64,000 nucleotides of DNA from Siphonodentalium dalli (Eukaryota > Mollusca > Scaphopoda > Gadilida > Siphonodentaliidae): contig CP136069.1 in the NCBI GenBank assembly GCA_032622095.1, positions 16,290,450 to 16,354,449 on the forward strand, in the 5' to 3' direction. The notes under the pieces are model-generated. The model searched no databases, was not told where the DNA came from, and saw only the letters and a program-made list of their open reading frames with translations. Shown here one piece after another: positions 7,192 through 19,680 of this stretch (positions within the stretch are counted from its first letter, which is position 1; every line of letters begins with the position of its first letter). A program made the position numbers and the translations under genes.

Positions 7192-9579
7192 TCAGAAGAC
7201 AAGTCGACGCGGCTTCAGCTTAAACTCGTCAACGATGGCATCGTGATCAAGGGTGTCAGCCAATTCATGATCAAACGAAAGCAGTGATAAACTCGATAAC
7301 CGCGTTGTTAACATGCTTGCGCGTGTTTTGGTCTTGATGCGATTCATTGTGGAAAACATCCTCTCAACGCTGCAACTAGTCATTGGGAGGGTAACCATGT
7401 ATGTGTATAAAGAACGGAAACTAGGGAATGTATCTGGACCAAGTATAGGAATAATCCCCAAAAGACAGTCGAACTCATCACCACGAGCAATTCGCCTGTC
7501 GATGAACTTTTGAAGTGTTGGTATTTCTGTATCGTCAAGTTCCACATTCGCTCGTTTGCAAATATCCGCGAGGAGACCAACTTGCAGAAAAGAGGGAGAT
7601 CCTGGTCTTAGAGCCATTGTACTTTTCATCAATCCTGTTTGTACTTCACCGAATCTATTTTCGATCTCTGAGATAATAGTCTCCAGAGCACAAACCCATT
7701 GTCTCTTCAGTTTCTTGTCAAAATCAGAGATGCGATGACCACACCCTTCTAACATTACAGATTGGTCGAAATGAGACGGAATGTTTATCTTCCTTTTGCT
7801 TGCTGTTGGGTCCTTTTCGATGCTGTATTTAGTGCATAATTCGTCAGACAGATTTTTAGTCTTCTTAAAGCCAACGTTCTCATCGTTTTTGAACGAAACA
7901 AGTGTTTCTTTTGCAATACATATCAAGTCAATCGTTGTATCAACTGTGTTTGTGACTTTCTGAAGGCTTTTCGTCGCTTGATCAGTGCATTGGAAGATCC
8001 TATTAAATGCGACCAACAGGAACATAAATTCAGCGCTGCGGATTTGTGCAGATAGACCGTGTGCTTTAATGCGTGTTTCTGTTTGTGTGTCGTCCTTAAA
8101 AAAGTCCAGAGCCTCCGTAATAACATAAAAGAGCCTAAGGACTCGATCGGCCGCGACGGATCTCGATGACCACCTGGTATCACATGAATGCGCCAATTCA
8201 AGTGGTGCTGAACCTGGCCGAAGTTCCTTCTGTAGGGAAACGAATTTCGCGTGCCTTTTAGAACCAGTAAAAAATGTGTCCAATTCATCCAGCACATCAA
8301 ACAGTTGTTTCAACTCGACGTCACATTGGCAGGCAGCCGACATGACCAGGTTTAGTCGGTGACTATGGCAATGGGTATATATTGCGTTCGTGTAAGTTTT
8401 TTTCAGAGACGCCTGTACACCATTTTTGCGACCCGACATGACATTTGTCCCATCGAATGATAACCCGACACATTTCTGAGGATCAAGAGTGAATATTGCA
8501 AGTGTTTGTAGAATTTTCTCGGTTAACGAATCGGCACACAGACTTTCAGTTTCAACAAACCCCACGGCCCGTTCTTTTAGTGTTCCATCGTAATAATAAC
8601 GAAGAGATATTCCAAGGATCTCCCTCTTCGATGCGTCTTTGCACTCATCTGCCATGATAGCATAATATTCGGCTTCTAACACCTCCTTCTTAATTCTGTT
8701 TAGAAGCACATTGGCTGCACAGTTTAGCAGATCGTTTTGAATGTCAGGACTTGTCATTTTGGCATTGTTTGGAAGGCTATCATATTTCTGCTTTAGTTCA
8801 GGTGAGAATTTGAAGATTAGTTGCAGTAGCTCAAGAAAATTCCCCTGATTGGCACTATCAGCGCTCTCGCGGTGGCCTCTTAAAGGTATATCCTGTTGGG
8901 CACAGAATATTACTAAGTCCAGTATGCATTTTAGGACCTCTCTGTTTCTCTCGACGAACATCGAATGGGAACCAACAGGATCTATCTGATTGACAATCGT
9001 GCCGCGACCGGAGTGAATACTGGACCGCATCTCTCTGAGGACTACAGCTGCGTCCTTGTGTGCATTGGAAGAGTTGTGTTTTTCTAATTTATCGCCAATC
9101 TTTTTCCAATTTCGAAAACCAACGTCTACAAATGCCTTCTCTTTCTCTTGTGGGGCAAAGAAGCGACACGGTTGACAAAAGACAGCATCTTTGCTGATGC
9201 TGTACTCAATCCACGAATACTTGGTGTACCATGATTTTGTGAAACATCTGTATTTGTCTGTTAACCGCGATGTTGGAAATGAACCCAGTACTGGTTGGCG
9301 TGGGGGTTCGGTTGGCGAAGTAGAAATATCATGGATATCGATATCAATGTTAGTAGTTGGAGTAGGCCTATCGGCTTCGGGGCTCTCACTTCTCTCAATA
9401 TCAATATTATCAATAATATCATCGTTGGTAATCGATCCATTGATACTGGCTACAACGTTATTGGCATCGCGCTCAGTTGATGTGTCGGAATTGTGGTTCG
9501 TGACCTTTGAAAGAAAATTGTTTATGGTTGGTTGCCCAGCAGGCCGCGGCTTCTTCTTCGGAGGAGGTTTTGTGCTCAT
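7192..9579 (-). CDS. hAT-family transposase, TTF zinc finger and DUF4371 type
   Basis: This 795-residue protein is intact and intronless. The ATG at 9579 is chosen; the frame extends upstream only through a TTG. Residues 1-15 are basic and proline-rich (KPPPKKKPRP, likely nuclear signal), followed by QPTINNFL at 16-23, which resembles a PCNA-binding PIP box. A low-complexity acidic stretch precedes a TTF-type zinc finger (C135, C138, H168, H174). A DUF4371-like region follows, then the RNase-H-like fold with likely catalytic D311 in MADEC and D376 in SFDGTNVMSG. CHSH (C404, H407) and CDTRW (W470) are conserved hAT blocks. The C-terminal dimerisation domain has SVERMFS, whose E739 is the probable third acidic residue. 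The family excises and inserts hAT elements in the nucleus with 8-bp duplications. Closest style: ZMYM1- or THAP0-like hAT proteins of animals. Activity is inferred from intactness only. Confidence 0.95.
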   Translation of the reverse strand: MSTKPPPKKKPRPAGQPTINNFLSKVTNHNSDTSTERDANNVVASINGSITNDDIIDNIDIERSESPEADRPTPTTNIDIDIHDISTSPTEPPRQPVLGSFPTSRLTDKYRCFTKSWYTKYSWIEYSISKDAVFCQPCRFFAPQEKEKAFVDVGFRNWKKIGDKLEKHNSSNAHKDAAVVLREMRSSIHSGRGTIVNQIDPVGSHSMFVERNREVLKCILDLVIFCAQQDIPLRGHRESADSANQGNFLELLQLIFKFSPELKQKYDSLPNNAKMTSPDIQNDLLNCAANVLLNRIKKEVLEAEYYAIMADECKDASKREILGISLRYYYDGTLKERAVGFVETESLCADSLTEKILQTLAIFTLDPQKCVGLSFDGTNVMSGRKNGVQASLKKTYTNAIYTHCHSHRLNLVMSAACQCDVELKQLFDVLDELDTFFTGSKRHAKFVSLQKELRPGSAPLELAHSCDTRWSSRSVAADRVLRLFYVITEALDFFKDDTQTETRIKAHGLSAQIRSAEFMFLLVAFNRIFQCTDQATKSLQKVTNTVDTTIDLICIAKETLVSFKNDENVGFKKTKNLSDELCTKYSIEKDPTASKRKINIPSHFDQSVMLEGCGHRISDFDKKLKRQWVCALETIISEIENRFGEVQTGLMKSTMALRPGSPSFLQVGLLADICKRANVELDDTEIPTLQKFIDRRIARGDEFDCLLGIIPILGPDTFPSFRSLYTYMVTLPMTSCSVERMFSTMNRIKTKTRASMLTTRLSSLSLLSFDHELADTLDHDAIVDEFKLKPRRLVF

Positions 9580-9680
9580 GACTTTACTATTCAATTTCAA
9601 ACAAACCGTGCTAAATACTTGTTTACCCTTGACCTTCTAAAAATAACAGTATTTGCAATTTACGGAAAAGGCAACGGATA

Positions 9681-9785
9681 CGACGTAAACAAAATTCCGG
9701 TCGACGTCATAAACCAAATTCCGGCCGCGCCGTGCACACTGGAACGTAGATCAAGTTCCGACATACCTGCCGACGTCAAACACAA
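9681..9785. promoter_or_regulatory. Spaced CGACGT...AAATT repeats upstream of the transposase
   Basis: Three related blocks occur at 9681, 9702 and 9771, each CGACGT followed 5-8 bases later by AAATT; the first two extend to AAATTCCGG. They lie between the transposase start and the right terminus, where hAT elements often carry subterminal transposase-binding repeats and where the promoter must be. GACGTCA also resembles a CRE half-palindrome. A binding role is inferred. Confidence 0.45.
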
Positions 9786-9939
9786 ATTTACTATATTTAA
9801 TATTGTATATTCGCGCTTGTATAAATAGCAGATGATGGCGTTTAAATATACATTTATATTGGTCAGTCGATGGCTATGATAATTAGATATGAAAGACTAT
9901 TTTTTGGAATTTTGTTGGGGGGCACTCTGGAAATTTTTT

Positions 9940-9959
9940 GGGGGGGCACATGCCCCCCC
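9940..9959. repeat. Right subterminal GC hairpin of hAT element
   Basis: GGGGGGGCA and TGCCCCCCC form a perfect 9-bp stem around a 2-base centre. It sits 11 bases inside the right terminal inverted repeat and parallels the G/C-run hairpin at 5821-5843 on the other side. Confidence 0.85.
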
Positions 9960-9970
9960 AGGCCCCCCCG

Positions 9971-9984
9971 TAGCTACGCGCCTG
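9971..9984 (-). repeat. Right terminal inverted repeat of hAT element
   Basis: TAGCTACGCGCCTG is the exact complement of the left terminus. The very next base (9985) starts satellite sequence in mid-monomer. Confidence 0.85.
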
Positions 9985-12900
9985 CCATATACAGTAATAA
10001 TTACCAGATTAACAGTGTATAAACAACCCGGGACCATATACAGGGATAATTACCAGATTAACAGTGTATAGACAACCCGGGATCATATACAGGGATAATT
10101 ACCAGATTAACAGTGTATATACAACCCGGGACCATATACAGTAATAATTACCAGATTAACAGTGTATAAACAACCCGGGACCATATACAGTAATAATTAC
10201 CAGATTAACAGTGTATATACAACCCGGGACCATATACAGGGATAATTACCAGATTAACAGTGTATAGACAACCCGGGATCATATACAGGGATAATTACCA
10301 GATTAACAGTGTATAAACAACCCGGGACCATATACAGTAATAATTACCAGATTAACAGTGTATAAACAACCCGGGACCATATACAGGGATAATTACCAGA
10401 TTAACAGTGTATAGACAACCCGGGCACCATATACAGGAATAATTACCATATTAACAGTGTATATACAACCCGGGACCATATACAGTAATAATTACCAGAT
10501 TAACAGTGTATAGACAACCCGGATCATATACAGTAATAATTACCAGATTAACAGTGTATAAACAACACAGGACCATATACAGGGATAATTACCAGATTAA
10601 CAGTGTATAGACAACCCGGGATCATATACAGGGATAATTACCAGATTAACAGTGTATAAACAACCCGGGACCATATACAGTAATAATTACCAGATTAACA
10701 GTGTATAAACAACCCGGGACCATATACAGGGATAATTACCAGATTAACAGTGTATATACAACCCGGATCATATACAGGAATAATTACCAGATTAACAGTG
10801 TATATACAACCCGGGACCATATACAGGAATAATTACCAGATTAACAGTGTATAGACAACCCGGGATCATATACAGTAATAATTACCAGATTAACAGTGTA
10901 TAAACAACACAGGACCATATACAGTAATAATTACCATATTAACAGTGTATATACAACCCGGGACCATATACAGGGATAATTACCAGATTAACAGTGTATA
11001 GACAACCCGGGATCATATACAGTAATAATTACCAGATTAACAGTGTATAAACAACACAGGACCATATACAGTAATAATTACCATATTAACAGTGTATAGA
11101 CAACCCGGGATCATATACAGGAATAATTACCAGATTAACAGTGTATAAACAACACAGGACCATATAAAGGAATAATTACCATATTAACAGTGTATAGACA
11201 ACCCGGGATCATATACAGGGATAATTACCAGATTAACAGTGTATAGACAACCCGGGACCATATACAGTAATAATAACCAGATTAACAGTGTATAGACCAC
11301 CCGGGATCATATACAGGAATAATTACCAGATTAACAGTGTATAAACAACCCGGGATCATATACAGGGATAATTACCAGATTAACAGTGTATATACAACCC
11401 GGGACCATATACAGGGATAATTACTAGATTAACAGTGTATAAACAACCCGGGACCATATACAGTAATAATTACCATATTAACAGTGTATAAACAACCGGG
11501 ACCATATACAGGGATAATTACCAGATTAACAGTGTATAGACAACCCGGGACCATATACAGTAATAATAACCAGATTAACAGTGTATAGACCACCCGGGAT
11601 CATATACAGGAATAATTACCATATTAACAGTGTATAGACAACCCGGGACCATATACAGGAATAATTACCATATTAACAGTGTATAAACAACCCGGGACCA
11701 TATACAGGAATAATTACTAGATTAACAGTGTATATACAACCCGGGACCATATACAGGGATAATTACTAGATTAACAGTGTATATACAACCCGGGATCATA
11801 TACAGGGATAATTACTAGATTAACAGTGTATATACAACCCGGGATCATATACAGTAATAATTACCAGATTAACAGTGTATAGACAACCCGGGACCATATA
11901 CAGGGATAATTACTAGATTAACAGTGTATATACAACCCGGGATCATATACAGGGATAATTACTAGATTAACAGTGTATATACAACCCGGGATCATATACA
12001 GTAATAATTACCAGATTAACAGTGTATAGACAACCCGGGACCATATACAGGGATAATTACCAGATTAACAGTGTATAAACAACCCGGGACCATATACAGG
12101 GATAATTACTAGATTAACAGTGTATATACAACCCGGGATCATATACAGGAATAATTACCATATTAACAGTGTATGTACAACCCGGGACCATATACAGGGA
12201 TAATTACCAGATTAACAGTGTATAGACAAACCGGGATCATATACAGGGATAATTACCAGATTAACAGTGTATATACAACCCGGGATCATAAACAGTAATA
12301 ATTACCAGATTAACAGTGTATAGACAACCCGGGACCATATACAGTAATAATAACCAGATTAACAGTGTATATACAACCCGGGACCATATACAGGGATAAT
12401 TACCAGATTAACAGTGTATAGACAAACCGGAATCATATACAGGGATAATTACCAGATTAACAGTGTATATACAACCCGGGATCATAAACAGTAATAATTA
12501 CCAGATTAACAGTGTATAGACAACCCGGGACCATATACAGGGATAATTACCATATTAACAGTGTATATACAACCCGGGATCATATACAGGGATAATTACC
12601 ATATTAACAGTGTATATACAACCCGGGACCATATACAGTAATAATTACCAGATTAACAGTGTATAGAGAACCCGGGATCATATACAGGAATAATTACCAG
12701 ATTAACAGTGTATAGACAACCCGGGACCATATACAGGAAAAATTACCAGATTAACAGTGTATAAACAACACAGGACCATATGCAGTAATAATTACCATAT
12801 TAACAGTGTATAGACAACCCGGGACCATATACAGGAATAATTACCATATTAACAGTGTATAGACAACCCGGGACCATATACAGGAATAATTACCAGATTA

Positions 12901-15900
12901 ACTTGTGTACAAACAACCCGGGACCATATACAGTAATACTTACCATATTAACAGAGTATAGACAACCCGGGACCATATACAGGAATAATTACCATATTAA
13001 CAGTGTATAAACAACCCGGGATCATATACAGGAATTATTACCATATTAACAGTGTATAAACAACCCGGGACCATATACAGGAATAATTACCAGATTAACA
13101 GTGTATACACAACCCGGGACCATATACAGGGATAATTACCAGATTAACAGTGTATAAACAACCGGGGACCATATACAGGAATAATTACCAGATTAACAGT
13201 GTATAAACAACCCGGGACCATATACAGGAATAATTACCAGATTAACAGTGTATACACAACCCGGGACCATATACAGGGATAATTACCAGATTAACAGTGT
13301 ATAAACAACCGGGGACCATATACAGGAATAATTACCAGATTAACAGTGTATAAACAACCCGGGATCATATACAGGGATAATTACTAGATTAACAGTGTAT
13401 ATACAACCCGGGACCATATACAGGGATAATTACCAGATTAACAGTGTATAAACAACCCGGGACCATATACAGGGATAATTACTAGATTAACAGTGTATAA
13501 ACAACCCGGGACCATATACAGGGATAATTACCAGATTAACAGTGTATAAACAACCCGGGATCATATACAGGGATAATTACTAGATTAACAGTGTATATAC
13601 AACCCGGGATCATATACAGTAATAATTACCAGATTAACAGTGTATAGACAACCCGGGACCGTATACAGGAATAATTACCATATTAATAGTGTATATACAA
13701 CCCGGGACCATATACAGGAATAATTACCATATTAACAGTGTATAAACAACCCGGGACCATATACAGGAATAATACCAGATTAACAGTGTATAGACAACCC
13801 GGGACCATATACAGTAATAATTACCATATTAAAAGTGTATAGACAACCCGGGACCATATACAGTAATAATTACCATATTAACAGTGTATAAACAACCCGG
13901 GACCATATACAGGAATAATTACCAGATTAACAGTGTATATACAACCCGAGACCATATACAGTAATAATTACCATATCAACAGTGTATATACAACCCGGGA
14001 TCATATACAGTAATAATTACCAGATTAACAGTGTATAGACAACCCGGGACCATATACAGTAATAATTACCATATTAACAGTGTATAAACAACCCGGGACC
14101 ATATACAGTAATAATTACCAGATTAACAGTGTCTAGACAACCCGGGACCATATACAGGGATAATTACCAGATTAACAGTGTATAGACAACCCGGGACCAT
14201 ATACAGGGATAATTACCAGATTAACAGTGTATATACAACCCGGGACCATATACAGGGATAATTACCAGATTAACAGTGTATATACAACCCGGGATCATAT
14301 ACAGGAATAATTACCAGATTAACAGTATATAGACAACCCGGGACCATATACAGGAATAATTACCATATTAACAGTGTATAAACAACCCGGGACCATATAC
14401 AGGAATAATTACCAGATTAACAGTGTATAAACAACCCGGGACCATATACAGGGATAATTACCAGATTAACAGTGTATAAACAACCCGGGACCATATACAG
14501 GGATAATTACCAGATTAACAGTGTATAGAGAACCCGGGACCATATACAGGGATAATTACCAGATTAACAGTGTATAAACAACCCGGGACCATATACAGGG
14601 ATAATTACCAGATTAACAGTGTATAGACAACCCGGACCATATACAGGGATAATTACCAGATTAACAGTATATAGACAACCCGGGACCATATACAGGAATA
14701 ATTACCAGTTTAACAGTGTATATACAACCCGGGATCATATACAGTAATAATTACCATATTAACAGTGTATAAACAACCCGGGATCATATACAGGGATAAT
14801 TACCAGATTAACAGTGTATAGACAACCCGGGACCATATACAGTAATAATTACCAGTTTAACAGTGTATATACAACCCGGGATCATATACAGTAATAATTA
14901 CCATATTAACAGTGTATAAACAACCCGGGACCATATACAGGGATAATTACCATATTAACAGTGTATAGACAACCCGGGATCATATACAGTAATAATTACC
15001 ATATTAACAGTGTATAAACAACCCGGGATCATATACAGGGATAATTACCAGATTAACAGTGTATAGACAACCCGGGACCATATACAGTAATAATTACCAG
15101 TTTAAACAGTGAATATACAACCCGGGATCATATACAGTAATAATTACCATATTAACAGTTTATAGACAACCCGGGACCATATACAGGGATAATTACCATA
15201 TTAACAGGGTATATACAACCCGGGACCATATACAGGGATAATTACCATATTAACAGTGTATATACAACCCGGGACCATATACAGGGATAATTACCAGATT
15301 AACAGTGTATAGATAACCCGGGACCATATACAGGGATAATTACCATATTAACAGTGTATATACAACCCGGGACCATATACAGGGATAATTACCAGATTAA
15401 CAGTGTATAGATAACCCGGGACCATATACAGGGATAATTACCATATTAACAGTGTATATACAACCCGGGACCATATACAGGGATAATTACCATATTAACA
15501 GTGTATATACAACCCGGGACCATATACAGGGATATTTACCAGATTAACAGTGTATAGACAACCCGGGACCATATACAGGGATAATTACCAGATTAACAGT
15601 GTATAGACAACCCGGGACCATATACAGGGATAATTACTAGATTAACAGTGTATATACAACCCGGGACCATATACAGGGATAATTACCAGATTAACAGTGT
15701 ATAGACAACCCGGGACCATATACAGGGATAATTACCATATTAACAGTGTATATACAACCCGGGACCATATACAGGGATAATTACTAGATTAACAGTGTAT
15801 AGATAACCCGGGACCATATACAGGGTTAATTACCAGATTAACAGTGTATAGACAACCCGGGACCATATACAGGGATAATTACCATATTAACAGTGTATAT

Positions 15901-18900
15901 ACAACCCGGGACCATATACAGGAATAATTTCCAGATTAACAGTGTATAGACAACCCGGAACCATATACAGGAATAATTACCAGATTAACAGTGTATAAAC
16001 AACCCGGGATCATATACAGGGATAATTACCAGATTAACAGTGTATAGACAACCCGGGATCATATACAGGAATAATTACCATATTAACAGTGTATATACAA
16101 CCCGGGATCATATACAGTAATAATTACCAGATTAACAGTGTATAAACAACCCGGGACCATATACAGGGATAATTACCAGATTAACAGTGTATAAACAACG
16201 CGGGACCATATACAGGAATAATAACCAGATTAACAGTGTATAGACAACCCGGGATCATATACAGGGTTAATTACCAGATTAACAGTGTATATACAACCCG
16301 GGACCATATACAGTAATAATTACCAGATTAACAGTGTATATACAACCCGGGATCATATACAGGGATAATTACCAGATTAACAGTGTATAGACAACCCGGG
16401 ATCATATACAGTAATAATTACCAGATTAACAGTGTATAAACAACCCGGGACCATATACAGGAATAATTACCAGATTAACAGTGTATAGACAACCCGGGAT
16501 CATTTACAGGGATAATTACCAGATTAACAGTATATAGACAACCCGGGATCATATACAGGAATAATTACCATATTAACAGTGTATAAACAACACAGGACCT
16601 TATACAGGGATAATTACCAGATTAACAGTGTATAAACAACCCGGGATCATATACAGGGATAATTATCAGATTAACAGTGTATTGCCAACCCGGGATCATA
16701 TACAGGAATAATTACCATATTAACAGTGTATAGACAACCCGGGATCATATACAGGAATAATTACCATATTAACAGTGTATATACAACCCGGGACCATATA
16801 CAGGAATAATTACCATATTAACAGTGTATAGACAACCCGGGATCATATACAGTAATAATTACCATATTAACAGTGTATAGACAACCCGGGACCATATACA
16901 GGGATAATTACCAGATTAACAGTGTATAAACAACCGGGGACCATATACAGGAATAATTACCAGATTAACAGTGTATAAACAACCCGGGATCATATACAGG
17001 GATAATTATCAGATTAACAGTGTATTGCCAACCCGGGATCATATACAGGAATAATTACCATATTAACAGTGTATAAACAACCCGGGATCATATACAGGGA
17101 TAATTACCAGATTAACAGTGTATAAACAACCCGGGATCATATACAGGAATAATTACCAGTTTAACAGTGTATATACAACCCGGGATCATATACAGTAATA
17201 ATTACCATATTAACAGTGTATAGACAACCCGGGACCATATACAGTAATAATTACCAGTTTAACAGTGTATATACAACCCGGGATCATATACAGTAATAAT
17301 TACCATATTAACAGTGTATAGACAACCCGGGACCATATACAGTAATAATTACCAGATTAACAGTGTATAAACAACCCGGGACCATATACAGGGATAATTA
17401 CCAGATTAACAGTGTATAGACAACCCGGGACCATATACAGTAATAATTACCATATTAACAGTGTATATACAACCCGGGATCATATACAGTAATAATTACC
17501 ATATTAACAGTGTATAAACAACCCGGGATCATATACAGGGATAATTACCATATTAACAGTGTATAGACAACCCGGGACCATATACAGTAATAATTACCAG
17601 ATTAACAGTGTATAAACAACCCGGGACCATATACAGGGATAATTACCAGATTAACAGTGTATAGACAACCCGGGACCATATACAGTAATAATTACCATAT
17701 TAACAGTGTATATACAACCCGGGATCATATACAGTAATAATTACCATATTAACAGTGTATATACAACCCGGGATCATATACAGTAATAATTACCATATTA
17801 ACAGTGTATAGACAACCCGGGACCATATACAGGGATAATTACCAGATTAACAGGAGTATAAACAACCCGGGATCATATACAGGGATAATTACCAGATTAA
17901 CAGTGTATAAACAACCCGGGATCATATACAGGGATAATTACCAGATTAACAGTGTATAGACAACCCGGGACCATATACAGGGATAATTACCATATTAACA
18001 GTGTATAGACAACCCGGGATCATATACAGTAATAATTACCATATTAACAGTGTATAAACAACCCGGGATCATATACTGGGATAATTACCAGATTAACAGT
18101 GTATAGACAACCCGGGACCATATACAGAGATAATTACCATATTAACAGTGTATATACAACCCGGGACCATATACAGTAATAATTACCAGTTTAACAGTGT
18201 ATATACAACCCGGGATCATATACAGTAATAATTACCATATTAACAGTGTATAGACAACCCGGGACCATATACAGGGATAATTACCATATTAACAGTGTAT
18301 ATACAACCCGGGATCATATACAGTAATAATTACCATATTAACAGTGTATATACAACCCGGGATCATATACAGTAATAATTACCAGTTTAACAGTGTATAG
18401 ACAACCCGGGACCATATACAGGGATAATTACCATATTAACAGTGTATATACAACCCGGGATCATATACAGTAATAATTACCATATTAACAGTGTATAGAC
18501 AACCCGGGACCATATACAGTAATAATTACCATATTAACAGTGTATATACAACCCGGGATCATATACAGTAATAATTACCATATTAACAGTGTATATACAA
18601 CCCGGGATCATATACAGTAATAATTACCAGTTTAACAGTGTATATACAACCCGGGATCATATACAGGGATAATTACCAGATTAACAGTGTATAGACAACC
18701 CGGGATCATATACAGTAATAATTACCATATTAACAGTGTATAAACAACCCGGGATCATATACTGGGATAATTACCAGATTAACAGTGTATAGACAACCCG
18801 GGACCATATACAGGGATAATTACCATATTAACAGTGTATATACAACCCGGGACCATATACAGGGATAATTACCAGATTAACAGTGTATAGACAACCCGGG

Positions 18901-19680
18901 ACCATATACAGGGATAATTACCAGATTAACAGTGTATATACAACCCGGGATCATATACAGTAATAATTACCAGTTTAACAGTGTATATACAACCCGGGAT
19001 CATATACAGGGATAATTACCAGATTAACAGTGTATAGACAACCCGGGATCATATACAGTAATAATTACCAGATTAACAGTGTATAGACAACCCGGGATCA
19101 TATACAGTAATAATTACCAGATTAACAGTGTATAAACAACCCGGGATCATATACTGGGATAATTACCAGATTAACAGTGTATAGACAACCCGGGACCATA
19201 TACAGGGATAATTACTAGATTAACAGTGTATACACAACCCGGGACCATATACAGGGATAATTACCAGATTAACAGTGTATACACAACCCGGGACCATATA
19301 CAGGGATAATTACCAGATTAACAGTGTATAGACAACCCGGGACCATATACAGGGATAATTACCATATTAACAGTGTATAGACAACCCGGGATCATATACA
19401 GGAATAATTACCATATTAACAGTGTATATACAACCCGGGACCATATACAGGGATAATTACCAGATTAACAGTGTATAAACAACCCGGGACCATATACAGG
19501 GATAATTACCAGATTAACAGTGTATAGACAACCCGGGACCATATACAGGGATAATTACCAGATTAACAGTGTATAAACAACCCGGGATCATATACAGGAA
19601 TAATTACCAGATTAACAGTGTATATACAACCCGGGACCATATACAGTAATAATTACCAGATTAACAGTGTATAAACAACC
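9985..19680 (+). repeat. Left satellite zone: mixed monomers, short local duplications
   Basis: Monomers with GGGATA, GTAATA and GGAATA centres alternate without one long period. Rare variants recur at short multiples of 49 bp: a GACCAC variant at 11291 and 11584 (six units, one shortened by a base), ATCATAAACAG at 12285 and 12481 (four units), GGGG at 13164 and 13311 (three units), AGATAACC at 15311 and 15409 (two units), and ATTGCCA at 16681 and 17024 (seven units). This suggests many small unequal exchanges and no recent large amplification. Confidence 0.75.

Larger units (their letters stand above)
5705..9984 (-). mobile_element. Autonomous hAT transposon
   Basis: The element is bounded by perfect 14-bp inverted ends: CAGGCGCGTAGCTA at 5705 and its complement ending at 9984. 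The CAG...GTAGCTA form is typical of animal hAT ends. It carries one intact transposase gene on the minus strand, 405 bp from the right terminus and about 1.5 kb from the left one. G/C-run hairpins lie just inside both ends. After the shared 14 bp, both sides reach a run of Gs followed by CC, the left one after about 14 additional bases. The eight bases outside the ends (TCCCCGCC left, CCATATAC right) differ, so no target duplication is preserved. The intact reading frame suggests a recent or still competent copy, while the mismatched flanks suggest later rearrangement on one side. Confidence 0.78.

Noticed and set aside
9580-9600. Upstream extension of the transposase to position 9600
   Set aside because: The extension begins at TTG; the first ATG in frame is at 9579 and directly precedes the basic N-terminus.
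9191-9640. 149-codon plus-strand frame, and other frames opposite the transposase (7313-8300)
   Set aside because: Antisense or alternative-frame shadows of the intact minus-strand transposase.
1-9984. tRNA genes
   Set aside because: GTTCGA-like words near 735 and 2287 lack the rest of a B box and have no partner A box or foldable acceptor stem.
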